From the NCBI GenBank assembly GCA_963970005.1, contig CAXAMN010003780.1, forward strand, positions 958,505 through 1,022,504: a stretch of DNA of 64,000 nt. The letters are read 5' to 3'. Positions 34,670 through 47,729 of this stretch are shown here, in pieces. The translations under genes were made by a program, and so were the position numbers. This DNA comes from Durusdinium trenchii. Its lineage: Eukaryota > Sar > Dinophyceae > Suessiales > Symbiodiniaceae. The notes beneath the pieces are model-generated. The model saw nothing but the letters and a program-made list of their open reading frames with translations. It did not search any database and was not told the origin of the DNA. Positions within the stretch are counted from its first letter, which is position 1; each line of letters starts with the position of its first letter.

Positions 34670-35804
34670 GTGAAAGTGGACGCTCCTCAAAGTGATGCAT
34701 GTTGGATCAAAAAAGTTTGTTTGAAGAAGTGCTGCTTGAGAATGAACATATTCCCAGCCGCTGGCTCAAGACTTGAGATTCGTTCGAAGGGGTTGGATAC
34801 CACCTGCTAGCAGTAACCCAGAAAAGCCGGAAAGAATCTGTGTGTCACCCGTGAACGGCCTGAACATACAAAACCAAACCAGTTGCGGTGTATGAAACGT
34901 CCAGCTGTCCAAGATCTGAGGTACTTCGATGGTCGAAAGTGCCATGGTGGGACATCCCAAGTCAAAACGAGTGCTGGAATTAGCAGATCATTTGATGACG
35001 GTTCTGAGGAAGGGCGGAGGAAGATGAGGATCGGCCTGGGAGGTTTGGGCCGTTGTTTGGGCCTTAATTTAGATGCGCAGCATGAAACATGCGGTCGACC
35101 TGATGTCTCGAAATCGTTGGTAACTCACCGATTCAAGACGATCGAACTGGAAGGCTTCCAGACTTCAATGTGGCCATCCCTTTGGTACCTCCCCTCTTGC
35201 CCAACGTACCTCCCTCTTGCGCTGGACAAAAGCGGCGGCCAAGACGGCCTCCTTACAGCGCCACGAACGCGTGGTGATCGAAAAAGAACGCAGGACTGGG
35301 ACCGGACCTGGCTGAAACCATGGAGCCCGTACCGAAGCACTCTAGAGCTGGTGGGCGAAAGATGGGCTGCTTCACACCATGGACGTTTCACCTTTTCACC
35401 TTAATGTTTTTGATGCAAAGCACTTGGTGAAGCAGCTGTGTCATGCTTGACCAGTTGTTCTGTATTCCTGACTTGGCAACTCACTCCACACGCATCGTTG
35501 AGTATGTTTTAAGCTCCTGCATTGCTTGTGTGGCATTGTTGGGGTGCATTGGGACAAGAGAGTGGGAACCAATCCACTGGGTTCAGCAGCACTGCGGAAA
35601 CCAATCGCTTGAACCATCCGTTTGCGAACTGGAGTCGACACGAACAGGATAACTGGCCAGAACACATCGGAACAGATGCAAGACGGCATGATGAAGCGCC
35701 TCTTGGACCCATTTTCTTTCCAAAGACCACCTGTCGGAAGGCCGCTTGCTTGGAGTAAGCAAGCTCCACGTTTATTGCAGGAATTCCGTGTTCTTCAACT
35801 CAAC

Positions 35805-35898
35805 TATAATGTAGACTCTTGATTAATAACCCCCCCAGTATGAAGAGGATTTCCAATTCAATTGAGGGGGGTTATTAATCAAGAGTCTATACATTATA
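35805..35898. repeat. 94-bp foldback hairpin
   Basis: The left arm, from TATAATGTAGACTCTTGATT to the run of Cs, is mirrored by the right arm (GGGGGGTTATTAATCAAGAG and on to TATA). About 30 bases pair with only a two-base insertion; the loop is about 29 bases. A related but degraded phrase is at 23851. Consistent with a miniature inverted-repeat element. Confidence 0.9.
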
Positions 35899-35899
35899 T

Positions 35900-36840
35900 A
35901 ACAAATCCCGAACCCCACGAGTCTCAATGCTCACATCCAAGTTGTTTGGGTTGAGACCTGCCGATTTGACAACTGTACTTCAACGCTGGCGGCTCCATGC
36001 AATCATTACGAGGGTGCTACCATCCTTTCCTTTGCATGCCGCACATAGAAGATGATAGAAGTGACCGTGTCAAGGAGGATTGTTTTGTTTGATCTATAGG
36101 AACTTCTTAACGATCATCAGCATACTAAGATCTCAACATCCTGAATGAATCAGCCACATGGACAAAAAATCCAGTGCCAGGGGCCCCCACACACTCACTC
36201 ACCAGCCATGATCCCCCGAAATGGCCACAGGCCACCCCGACGGGCCGCCAGGTCCTCCCGTCGGGAAGTTCCGTAAGGACCGCGACCGTTCGCCCTGGGG
36301 GTCGGGGCGACGGCGGTGAGTGCGGTGAGTGCGTGGCTGGGAGTCCACGGTCGAGTCCAGTCCGAAGGGTCGAGTCCAAGGCCGTCAGCTGTCTGACAGA
36401 CAGAACACTCAGGCGAAGTAGGAAGTAGGAAGTGTGCAAGTCACGTTAGCAGTTCCCAAAACCACCAAGCACGGTACACGGCGCAAACAAGATCACATTC
36501 TAATTTTGTGGGAGTTCGGAGTATCAGTTCTAGTTCTGTAGAGTCACTGGGCAAGATTTGAACATATTTGAGGGCGTTGTACAGTTGCCTCTTATGTATC
36601 CTCATGTGTTCTATGGTTGCTCGTTCTTCCGCATGTGCATCCGTGAGAGCAGGAACACTGGTCCCTTGGGTGCCCTGCGACTCGTAGGTTTAGCAGATGT
36701 TCAGCAGATGCATGGCACAACCTGCATGATGGGATGACGCACCTGCATGATGGTCGCTTTCTTTGTGAGGTGGGTTCAGTTCACCTCACTGACCCACTGT
36801 GCCAACACACCAGGCCAAGCCGAGCCAAGCCACCGTGCTG
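35900..36840. other. non-coding stretch
   Basis: GC-rich around 36190-36390 with open frames on both strands; none has helix periodicity or paired splice sites. Confidence 0.35.
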
Positions 36841-36940
36841 AGTGAGCGGTCGACCGTCGACCGTGCGGTACCGTGGGTCCGCCGGCACATGGCGGAGCTG
36901 ACCCGGCTGCCGGAGGATGCTCCTCGGAGCGCATCGAAAG
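36841..36940 (+). CDS. possible helical exon
   Basis: SERSTVDRAVPWVRRHMAEL then TRLPEDAPRSASK ends at AAAG|GTGTTC. The acceptor is not clear. Helix-like and GC-rich, but without a second line of support. Confidence 0.4.
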
Positions 36941-36959
36941 GTGTTCGAAACGAGTGTCC

Positions 36960-38355
36960 AATCTATAATGTCGACATATTAGCAATTAAGCATCCCCAGA
37001 ATAAAAAGCCAAGCTAATCCCAGAACATTATTACAATCACACCCCTACATAAAGCTAAATGGCTTTGCCACTGGACCTAGATATTCCAAATCTAGCCGTT
37101 AAAAACACGTCTTGAAAAAGGCTCCTGCCTCCAAAGAAAGCAAGCAACACTCAGCATAGCAAGGAGATTCCCTGCAATTCCTTTCTTTTAGTCTATAGTA
37201 AGGCCAGTACTACCAACACTAAAACAGTTGTTAAGACTATTTGAGGTCAAAGGTGCACATTAGGTGATTTCTATTCTATTATTTGCCTAACAACTGATCA
37301 CTATGTATAGATCTAGAGCATGAAGGACACATTTAAGGTACTAATTTAACTTAATTGCTGTGCAACTACCATATGGTCATTTTTTCTGCACCCTTGAAGC
37401 TTCCACTTGAATCAAGATGGGCTGAACTGCGATCACTTCTACATCGGGGATGACCGGTTGTGATGAATCTTCAAGCCAGAAGCCACTGGCGAAGACGGAT
37501 GCATCCCGAGAGAGCCGGGGCTGTCTTCGAAGAGAGGCGGTTCCACCTGCGAATGCAGCGCCGTGCGAACTGGCGTTCATGTGCGGAAGAAGGAAGGACT
37601 GGTTGGTGCGTTCATTGATTCATCGGTTCTCTATTTACAATGTGTTTTGTCCACAATCCTTGGACACGTGAGGTGTGCCACATGGGTGGAAGAGGTGTGC
37701 CCATACTAGCACTAGCACCTCAAACATCATAAGCCTAATCATCTTTGTCCGATCCCATCCACCAGTCGAAATGCCCCATCACAGACCGGGGCCCGCTTTG
37801 CAGATGGCTGGGCCCGTCGTGCGGGCCCCGGGAAGTCGGCACGGAAAACGGCACGGAAAAAACGATCTTCCAACGGGGGCATGTTCCACTTGCATTATTC
37901 TTTCACGGAAGGTACCGTATCTTCCGGGGATCGCAGTAGTTACAGATGGAGTGGCCAACCCTTCTGAAAGAGAGAGGCTCTTGCGAACGGGGAGACTGCT
38001 TCGCCCAAAGATTGTCCATGCTGGGGCTCCAAGATGAACAGAATTAATTATCATGGTTAAGCACATTGTAACATATTGTAACCATTATAATGCCTTCCAA
38101 TTGAGCACATCAAAGTACCTCATGTTTCACTTTTCGCGTGCGCGATAAGAACTTCACGGATGGCGAGGCTTTGGAAGTGGCATGAAGTGGCTAAGTGGTC
38201 TCCAAAGCTTGCCTTGGCTTTTCTATGAAGACTAAACATGGATTGGCTTTGTCAGGTTTACGCCGACCTCGAAGGATTTCCCAAGCAGCTAGGGCCGCTA
38301 GGGTTTGGCACGAATCCTTCTGCATTTTCCCCTTCAATGCCTTGTGTATCATTCT
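36960..38355. other. non-coding stretch
   Basis: Contains a GGGCCC-rich segment with short inverted repeats at 37785-37830. An exon-like GC-rich part at 37450-37610 is open in several frames and remains unassigned. Confidence 0.35.
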
Positions 38356-38360
38356 TGCAC

Positions 38361-38491
38361 TTCTACTAGTAACAAGAAGCTACTAGGGGCTCCTGGCCTT
38401 ACTACTAGGAGCAAGGACGCTACTAGGGGCTCCTGGCATCGCTACTAGGAGCATTCCTACTACTAGTAACAAGAAGCTACTAGGGGTTGCT
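38361..38491. repeat. copy 2 of CTACTAGGGGCTCCTGG dispersed repeat, tandem
   Basis: Three imperfect units in a row: CTACTAGTAACAAGAAG, GCTACTAGGGGCTCCTGGC and ACTACTAGGAGCAAGGACGC blocks alternate. It is the longest of the three copies. Confidence 0.85.
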
Positions 38492-38499
38492 GGTTAGCC

Positions 38500-41100
38500 T
38501 GAGCCTTTCATCACCAGTGACTTGACACGACCACCCCTTCCGAATTATATTGTTTGCCTAGGTTTGGGTGGTGCTATACTTACATCCTGTCCCGTTTCAC
38601 CCTCATGTCCTACATGTTCTTACCTCGAAAATTCCTGCATATCCCCTGAAGCTTCGCCTTTACAAGATGCGCAAAGACGCTCCAAAGCCTCAGCCGGCGG
38701 GAGACCCGAAGGAGTGTTGGATGTGGTCGTCCCTCCGAAAGGAGCATTGGTGTCGCTTCCCAGACGGCGGGTTTTCGCGGTCCGCAGCGGATCAAAAAGC
38801 ACCAAATCTTGCAATCTCAGCAGCTCACCCACCAAAGCAAACAAAAGTAAGAGGGCGGTGCGTTTGGGACCCTCATCAAAAAACAGTTGAACACATCGAA
38901 GAGCGCTTCAACAAAGATTGGTGAAACAGCGAGAGCATCTCAGGGCAACTTGGGCACCTGGTAAACACAAAGCATCGCAAAGCTATACAAACCTCAATGC
39001 ATATAGTCATATAATGTCATATATAGTATCATATAGTCACAGAGGATTACTCCATTGGCTTGGAGAATTGGAGATCAAGAGCTTTGTTTACAACACCTTC
39101 TATGTTGATTTGAGCGGTCAAGGCTCTCAGTCAAGGAGTCGCTGGTCAATGACAACTGCGTTTTGTTTTCCTGCTTCGATTGGTATCAGAGGGCCCAGAC
39201 TTTCGTGGGGAAAAGATGGGAACAGAAACAAGACATTCAGCGAACGTGGAAGTCAATTCCAAGAGAGGTTACAGTAATTCATAAGTGACCTTATCATTAG
39301 GACCCTGCTGGGGTACCCAACTGGTATAGTCGAACTAGGGTTCTTCAACCTCCAGCTGCCAGCAGCCGGATGCTGCAGGTGTTGGTAACGGTTGAGACCT
39401 TGACCCAGCACCTTTGGTGTGTTGAGACCGACTTTTTTTCGGGCCCAATATCTGGACTGTTTTCAATGTCCATTCTGTTTGTCGAAGAAATGCACAAGCA
39501 TTTGAGTTGTAAAGCGGTACCTGAGAAGGATACCCCAACCACTACCCCGGCAATAATTCACACTGAAACAGGGAAGCTTCTTGGACATGTGTCCATGCAG
39601 AAGTCAGCAAAGATGCATTTGTATCGATTTGCATGTTGATGTTCAGTACACTTTTTTTCACTGAGATCATGGGATTCTGTTAACAGCACTTGACCAGATG
39701 AGTGCACAAACCTTGCAAACGACACGGTATCCATGTGCAGATTGCAGCAAAGCAAGTTTCAGATGTCCTAAGCCTAACCTTCAATGTGCACATATGAAGC
39801 AAATAACTTAGCAAACTGCATCAAACAACTCATGTGTCGTGAGTGGTTTGACCCACATCCAATAGCATCCATTTGCTTTGCTCAACGGAGCGCAGGGCAT
39901 TCCCCACACCGTTGGATCGGAGAAAAAAATGGCCGTGGACCTGGTGACCAACAAACAGCCGGCAATGAATGGAACAGGGTCCAACAACCGACCATGGTAT
40001 TGTTGTTATTGCCCATTGTCCAGTGCCCATATTGTCCAGTTATTATTGTTTGTGTGTCCATGCGGTGAACAAATGCTATAGCTGGTGCTCTTGAGTGCTT
40101 GGTGCTTGGTGCTCCCACAATTACAAAGCGAAGACACCGAACACTCAGTTCTTCTCTCACATCTCAGGAAGGCAGCACCGTACTTCGGAGCACCTCAACG
40201 ATGTGAGACACATGAGATGAATCCCATGACGGAGAAAAAATCCCTGGCTCGCTAGCGGCCCTCCCCCAAAAAACTTACGTAGTACACTTGCACTTACTGA
40301 CACCCTAGCCCTAAAACGTACGGGTTTTTGTGAGTTCATGCTGCAATGCGGTTTCCCTTATTCTCTCATGTCAAGGAGTGCAAGCACTCCCCAGAGCAGC
40401 ATGTGTTGCTTCCGTTGGTCACTTGGGTGACACGTTCACAATGTTCACAGATAGGGAACGTGATGTCATGCATAGTCTCGTACATTCCTACTGACCCAGT
40501 CAGCAGATAGCCTTTGACCGAAACCTTTCCTCGGGGAAGCCAGGAAACCCAAACAATTTAGGCAGAACAGGTGGAAAAACGGTCTTTGGAACATTTTAAG
40601 GCCAAGGTGAGGCTCCAAGACTTGTGAAACCGACCGACCGCTCCCCGTGCCGTGGGATCAAGGTACTGTACTTCTCCCTTTGGGTCCAGCGCTTCATACC
40701 ATAATTACCTTGTGTTTCATGGGTGGCGAGTTGGTCCTGGACCCTTTGGGCTTCATACCTGTCATACCGTACCCATTCTTCAAAGACAACGAGTTGTTTC
40801 GGCAGCGTTGTGCAAAACGCCACACTGCAAAATGGAAAAGAGACCGTCAGGAATTCAACCGGCTGGTTCTTCAAAGCGGCCTTTTGATATCCTCGTAGAC
40901 CCTTTGCATCCTGGCCATTCTTTGTCGGGTGCCTGGGGCAAGTTTAGCACTGTTTATTTACTTGGTTTTGGCTGAACAAAAGCTTTACTTCAAAGCCCTC
41001 CACTCTTGCCAAGCCTGTTCTGTAAAACAATGGCTGTGGGGCTTTTGGACACTGGACATTTCAAAGTGTCTAGCACATCTATCTATATTTAGCTGGGTTC
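38500..41100. other. mostly non-coding, one dual-frame open region
   Basis: At 38520-38925 two plus-strand frames are open for about 120 codons each. One is serine/lysine-rich (SSSPTKANKSKR), the other contains KMRKDAPKPQPAGD. No start, splice pair or family decides between them. The rest shows no exon. Confidence 0.3.
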
Positions 41101-41111
41101 CGCTTTGGCAG

Positions 41112-41164
41112 CGGCACGTCCGGCTGCGCGTCCGGCAGCTGCTAGGCGGGGACATCGAATGGAG
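41112..41164 (+). CDS. possible short exon
   Basis: CGCTTTGGCAG acceptor in phase 0, then RHVRLRVRQLLGGDIEW, then a GTCGAC donor. Helix-like but short, and the base after AG is C instead of the usual G. Confidence 0.3.
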
Positions 41165-41439
41165 GTCGACCCGGAATCGAACACTGAAAACTCAGCCAAC
41201 AGGAATTTGACCGTGCATGTCGCATGATGTCGTTATACATTATTGATATGATGCGGCATGGATCCCATCGGCTTGATCACGCGCGGACACACAGCGCTCT
41301 TGATAGCAGGTGGTGGAGCAAGATGCGCCTCTTGGACAGCCGAGGATCACGCGGATCGGACTTCTTATAGCAGAGATTTCAGCGCCAGATGAGTCCAGGA
41401 TTCCTGAGACCCCAGAGAAGGCTGTCGCAGGCATATGTC

Positions 41440-43630
41440 ACCGATTTGCTGGTTATGTCACCGGTTTTGCTATGAGATAGCTTTAGCGGCTGGAGTTATA
41501 TAAGCTGATTTCAGTTTTATTCGCTTTGTAACCTCTTGCGGTTTTACCAGATTCAGATCTGCCTTTGATGAGAAGGTGATCAACTTTGTCTCCATATAGA
41601 CAAGTGGACCCATGAAGGCTCAAGCAGGGACCTCGGCAAGCTTCTCTCCAGAAACCGGTGTGACCCATGACCCCAAAAAGAAGCTCATCCATTTTAGCAG
41701 TGCAGTGGAGCCGAGCCCCTCAAAAGATGTCTTCCCCACTGCGCAGCGAAGAACCCACAGCAGTGTGCTTTTCTCCTGTGTGGCTTGTCATCCTCTCAGG
41801 TAAAACCTTGCATTGGCTCTCCATCGCTGTGGCGACGGCGGATCTCAAGGAGCACGGGAGCACACGGCAGGGGCATGCAGGGTCGCGACTGACCGATGAG
41901 CACGGCAGGGCTTGGATGCCACCTTCAAGCGGAATGTGCTGGACTCCGTAGGAAAGATTCATGCGGAACAGAGCAGAATCCCAGACATGAGGATCTTGTC
42001 CTAGACCTTTGATGAGTTTTCTTTTGAAAACTGACTAGAAAACCATCGTTAATCTTTCATTCTGCCATTCTCAGGGTCCATCTTCGTTTTCGGGAGTGTG
42101 CCAAGTTCTGACCGTTTGAGTTGTAAAGATCAGGGGATGTTGCGAGTTGGGCTGGCCATTGGTCCACCCACCGCGAATCTTTGCAACTTTGCATGCCCCG
42201 AATATGTGCATTCTTTCGGGTGCAACTCAAGCACTGGAACGCGTTTCTGAGTACCCATCGATGAAGATCCAGTAAACCACCGTACAAAATTGATTGCAAG
42301 ATTCATCCGGAGGGCCAGAGTGTGAGATGACACCGCTTTCTATGCTTGGAACGGGCTTGGTGTTTCAGGCGAATAATAGGATCAAACAGGACTGCCGCCC
42401 TGTGGTTCTTGGTGAGAAGCCGAGAAGGAAGCTTGCCCACAGTGGAATCAAGCAAACACGAAGGAAAACCCCATAGAACTGGTGTCGATGTTGTTTGCTT
42501 CTAATTCTAGGATCCTTCCTCGCCTTTGCCCACACCAGCTGCGGCGCTGAAGCTTAAAAAGCCTCCTCTCCACTGCGGTGTGGGCACCAATACCTTCACT
42601 GACTGTCCTCAGTGCTTAGCACCTTGGCACACAAAGAGCCCAGGCCTGCCATAGTGTTTGGCTTTGCTATTCAAACACATGATGATGCGTATGCTAGGAT
42701 GCACCAATCTATCAGACTTGTTCGTTGTTGACTCATTGTTGACTATGACTATTCACGCTATTCACATCATGTACCCCCAAAAACATGTCCCTAAGACTCC
42801 ACCCACATCCTGAAAGGTGTTTAGAACCCCACTGGCACACACCCCAACCACCTTCTCAGGATGTGATTGGAGTCTCAGGGTCTTGTTCACTATGCAAACC
42901 TCGGACTGGGCGCGTCGTGAAGGGCTGCCCGAGCCAGCCGTGCCCAGACACGGAGCGGGTGGATCCCAGAACCTGCCCCATGAGGTTGGCGTGCTTTGTT
43001 GGTGAGTTGGTTGGTGGACTTGGCTAATTCCACCAATGCTGCGAGGTCCCACTCGCTGTCCCCCTTGCCTTTTGCATAGACCGTATGACGCTAGACGGCT
43101 ACACGATGCAAGGTGGACTGATGGAGCGACAATACCATGCACAACGTTCGGTTGAGAGACGCTGTGCTTTTGATCCAAGCCAAAGGGTAGAACATAGGTT
43201 TAAGCGTTAACTTCCACCCCTTTGTGACAGAAAACGATTGTTGTTTGCGGCCCGTTCGCGAGACCTTGGTGTTGGATGGTTGTGTCGACGATTTGTTCTT
43301 CGGGGTTTCGGCCAGATGACCGGGAGGATCAATGGGCACTGACGTCTTTTAGGGCTTTTGACGTGCTGACCCCATCATGAAAGCCACAGACATGGCGACA
43401 TCGGTTTGCTCGCGCCCGATGAAACAGATCTCAATGGCCTAGGAAAGCGCCATGAACTCTGGTGCCATCGACTTTTGGTGGAACTGGGACTATGTTCCTT
43501 GGCAGGCTGCGCATTGTTTTCTTCGCACAGCTTGATAATCAGGTCAAGACTCAGCTACAGACTCAGACTGTTGTCTTATAGGAAACGTTTAAGGAACTCA
43601 TTTCCATCCTGATTTTTGTGTCCTGGATCC
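41440..43630. other. non-coding stretch
   Basis: Some GC-rich open pieces lie near 42890-43005 (ending at GTTG|GTGAGT) but without helix periodicity. No repeat array. Confidence 0.35.
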
Positions 43631-43637
43631 TTTGGGA

Positions 43638-43679
43638 TGTCACATGTCGTCACATGTCGTCACATGTCGCCACATGTGG
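43638..43679. repeat. 10-bp tandem array
   Basis: CACATGTCGT is repeated three times, then CACATGTCGC and CACATGTGG. Each unit contains the palindrome ACATGT. Confidence 0.9.
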
Positions 43680-43725
43680 TCGTGGAACAAATAAACCTAT
43701 CGTGCAGGATGAACCCATCGTGCAG

Positions 43726-43814
43726 GAGGTCACTGTACCTTGCCTGTACCCCTGCTGCGACGTTCGGACGGTCGACCGTGCCCTACGCTTGGCCTCACGA
43801 CGTTCACTCCCAAG
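43726..43814 (+). CDS. possible armadillo exon
   Basis: CATCGTGCAG|G acceptor in phase 0; donor CCAAG|GTGCCC. DVRTVDRALRLASRRSLP resembles armadillo helix 3. An overlapping frame (KVDMSHLPTEATGRGVDPFD, to 43923) also looks protein-like. Confidence 0.3.
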
Positions 43815-43929
43815 GTGCCCAAGGTGGATATGAGCCACTTGCCCACCGAGGCCACCGGTCGAGGGGTCGACCCGTTTGACATGAAGAAGCGGATGGAAGC
43901 GGTGCGTACCGTGACTTCCTTCTGATCCC

Positions 43930-46900
43930 AAATACGGATCCTTTTTGGTGTCAAATGTGTGTTACTTGCTTGTTCCGACCAGGATAGTGGGGTTGTTCTC
44001 TTTCTCTCGTCTATCGTGTAACCAGGATGGCTCCCCTGTGGTCGATCGTTTCGCCAAAATCCCGGCGGCGCCCGTTCGTTCGTCTTGCCCGCAGGTCATA
44101 TCAAAAGCTCGAAAGAGTTTCACACCAATGATTTGGGGCACTAAGCTTCCCAAGAACTTCAGTGCCTGGGCAGTGACATTCTTTTCTCTCGCGAGGTGGC
44201 GGTAACGGCCACGAGCTGGGGGGCCCTTCACGAGGTGCGCCACTGGAGGTGAGTTGAAGGTGAAGGTGATCGAATTGAGCAAGTGCAAAGTGAGCAACTA
44301 GTAACTATAGATCATACTAGATCTATAGATTGTATATGATCGTGTGCCGTTCTAGATGTTGTCCTTGAGTTCCAGGCATGATTGGTCATTGGTCCATGTT
44401 ATACTGTGAGGCAATGGTCTTGGTTGCAAAGATGAGGCTCCACTTGAGTCGCGCCTGTTCACAATAGTTCAGTGACGCTGCAGCTTCCCGGTCCATGCTG
44501 CACTAGTTGCAAAGTGTTCAGTTCAGGCTCCAGCACGGCTGGAAGTCAATCAAACTGGGCCGTGCCAGGAAATTGATGCAGGTAGATCGACATGACTCAG
44601 GTTGAACCGCAGGCTAGTTGGATTAGATGGGGCCCCAAAGAAGCCGACTCCTCACCTTGGTTCAATTGCCCGGCAACTTTTTTTTGGTGTACATGCGACA
44701 CAGCAGCGCCTGCCTTCACCAAGGCTTCTTCAGCTTAGGCAGCGAGTATTTGATGGGCTGCCTGGTTTTCATTGGACAGGTTGCGACGACTATGTTAGTA
44801 AAGGCCTTTGAGCACTTACAATAGACCTTACCGTAATTGAGATAATATAGATAATATAGAGGCCATTTTTCAAACCAATGCCTCCGTGGAGCGTTTGAGA
44901 TAGCAAAACAGTAGTGATTCCGTGGTGAAGACGAAACATCCGGTCACGTCCCTGCGATCCCTGCGGTCGCTGACGCCCGACCTTCCCGGACCTCGGTGGT
45001 GACGGGCACCCCGCAGTTCGGTGGAAGCGAAACGCGAGTCGTCGCGTGCAGTCCCTGACGACTGCGAGTTCGTGAGGCTTTAACGAGCCAGACCAGACCC
45101 TTGGCTGCAGGTAGAGCAAGGCTTGGAGGCCCGAAATACACACAGCGGATTCTGATCAACAACGTGTGCGATGCCTCTTGAAGAGGATTCGCTTCTTTAT
45201 CCTGGGATCACCGCAGTGGTAAAGGCAAGAAACCATCATAAAACAAGAGGATTCTTTTCCGAAATGTCGGCATGTGCTGAGTTCAATTGGTGTGTTTTGT
45301 GCACATGTATATATACACATATGTTCAAGGTATCAATTCTTCAGAAGCCTTCAAGTGTTTCTGGTGAAGTCAAGAAATTACTATCTATATAGAACGTGGG
45401 ATGTGAGCCAATGGGAGCCAACTGAATCGACGCCTATCGAACTCAGAGGAGCACCGGCCGGAGACAACGTCCAGGTATGGCCCAGCCTGTGCAGGGGAGC
45501 TGACGCGTGGCAGTTTCGGCTGTGGAGAGGAGGAGTACCGACCAGCAACTAGCCACTTGGATGAAGAGTCGACTCGAATGCAGACGGCCAGACTGTTGAT
45601 GAATAAAGCTCGATCATGGATTATGATGGAGTTTGGTAGGGGTGGGCGGCTATTTATTTAGCATTAAATCAATCAACTGTCTCAATGACGGTGGGTCGTG
45701 CTACAAAAATCGAATGAGGCTGTGCTGGCCCCACCCTAATGTTTTGCTCAGACAAGATGGTTGGGATTTGCAATTATTTACTTCAAAGTCGCTGTCAAGG
45801 ATAGCAGGGCTTGCAGCAATGGTGATAGCAAAAAGAAGTACGGTACTTGCGTAGGATCGAGATAGATCAGGTGGCCTTTCCCATAGCGTCTAATACGAGG
45901 CTTCCTTTGCCAGCTTTCCCTTCCTATTGAATAGTATTGAATGCATGTGGCTGGACGATCACATTTGCCACCTCAATGGCCCAGAGCATGTCTTTATACG
46001 GCCTCCAACAACAAGAATACCGCCCTTCCAAGCATAGTTCCAAGCATTTGACGGATCTGCAAAACCGATATACATGTTGGCATGAAACACCACCGTTCAA
46101 AACAATGAAACACCACCACATAGGTTGCAAGAACAGGATTTTAATCATGTTTCATCACATTGATCCGGCTCCCTTTGGTATCCTTTGGTCACACCACTTT
46201 TCTTCAGCTGTTGAGGTGCGGGCTTCGCTGCTCTCTTCGACCCCGCCAAGGCTGCTAAGGTGGGTGAAGATAGTGAAGACGTTGAATCTGAACACAGATG
46301 CGAGATACTGGGTGTGTATTGTGATAGTAGTAGGGAGACCCTCAACCAATGGTTTTTGGATGGTTTTGGTCTATTTCCTTCTTCCAGGATGTCTTTGGAA
46401 GGTCTCCCTATTTAAGTACGCACCCAGATCAGCCCTCGATCCTTATCCTTTCGTGCGGGGCATGTGATTCGAGATGTTTTTTCGTAAGCTGAGATAGACA
46501 GAAAATGGCCAATGTCTTTCAACCCCTGGCCCCTAGCATGGAAGATATTAGTAGGATCACGCCTGTACACCAAAGCAACGGTTCGGACGCCCACAGGAGG
46601 GAGTTCTCCTCCTCTCGAGTCTGAAATAGCTGGTGCGGTGGTTAACCGGACCACGGGCACTTCGTTCAGGCTTGAGGTGTCCTTTTGCTGTTGAGGCTTG
46701 AGGGATGTTCGGGGTCAAAATAACACACCGAAACCAAGTGTTGTTTTAGTCCCTTTAGTCAACCGGACGCTTGCAGAGACGCAGGTTTTGACAGCTCGAC
46801 AACAGCAGTTTATGTGGATGTGAACCAATCTCGACAACATCAGCTCAAAAGCTAAAGGAATCTCCATTAGATCTTCGGGCTCATTGTGGGAACGGGGTCC

Positions 46901-47440
46901 TCCACTTAACTTCGCCCTCCTGTGTTGTGCGGTGTAGGTGTTTTGTTCAATCTTCTTCATGTATTAGTTGCCCAGTTTAAGGCTGGAAGCCTGTTCAAAC
47001 AGGTAGCTAAAGCCAGTCCGGACCTCCGACTATCCGGCTTTTGCCTCATATGGAGACCAGGAGTGGCAGAAGTTGGTGAACCTTCTTGCTGAGGCCCAAG
47101 CACGTCGCGCCTGATGGACAGCAGAAGTTGGGTGCTTGCAGTCTTTGGAGGGTCAACCTTTTGTGGGTCAGAAGGGTTGCTATGGGACAGGTTGAAAAGA
47201 TGCTGAAGACGAAGGATACTAATTCCGAGTACCTATACTAGAACACACTACTGTATATAAACTCCAATTAACCAAAAAAGAACATGTCGGACACCCCTAA
47301 ATGCAGTTTGCCTTTAAGTCTTCATTGCAGCATATTACAGCCAGCCCTTTGCTATTTGATGCCAAAGTGCCTCCCAAGGTAGTGACTTGGGGAGCTGTTT
47401 CTAAGAACTGCAGCAGCGAAGCTTAGGGGCCGACCTAGCC
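43930..47440. other. mostly non-coding
   Basis: Candidate coding pieces are 46216-46259 (AGFAALFDPAKAAK between TTGAG|G and AAG|GTGGGT) and 45400-45550. Neither has phase support from a neighbour. No arrays. Confidence 0.3.
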
Positions 47441-47453
47441 ATCGCTAAAGAGT

Positions 47454-47605
47454 TTGGAGCAGCTTTCGGAGCAGGGAGCAGGTTCCGGAGACAAGTTCAG
47501 GAGCAGTTTCGCGAGCAAGTTTTAGAGCAGTTTGCGAAGCAGGAGTGCGAACAAGGTCGTGGCGAAGATTCAGCAGCAAGTTCCTGGGCAGGTTCCAGAG
47601 CTCCT
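47454..47605. repeat. degenerate GAGCAAGTT minisatellite
   Basis: Imperfect units of the form GGAGCAGTTTCGCGAGCAAG recur (GAGCAGCTTTC, GAGCAGGTTCC, GAGCAGTTTCG, GAGCAAGTTTTA, AGCAAGTTCC). A second degenerate set built on TGCTGACGTCGTG follows to about 47720. Confidence 0.6.
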
Positions 47606-47729
47606 CAGGCTGTCGTGCTGACATGTCGTCATGCTGGTGCACTGACACAGGTCACGCTAACGTGCTGACCTTGTCACGTTGGAATGCTGACGTCGGATCA
47701 TGCTGTCGTGTTGACTGGCTGGAGGGAGG

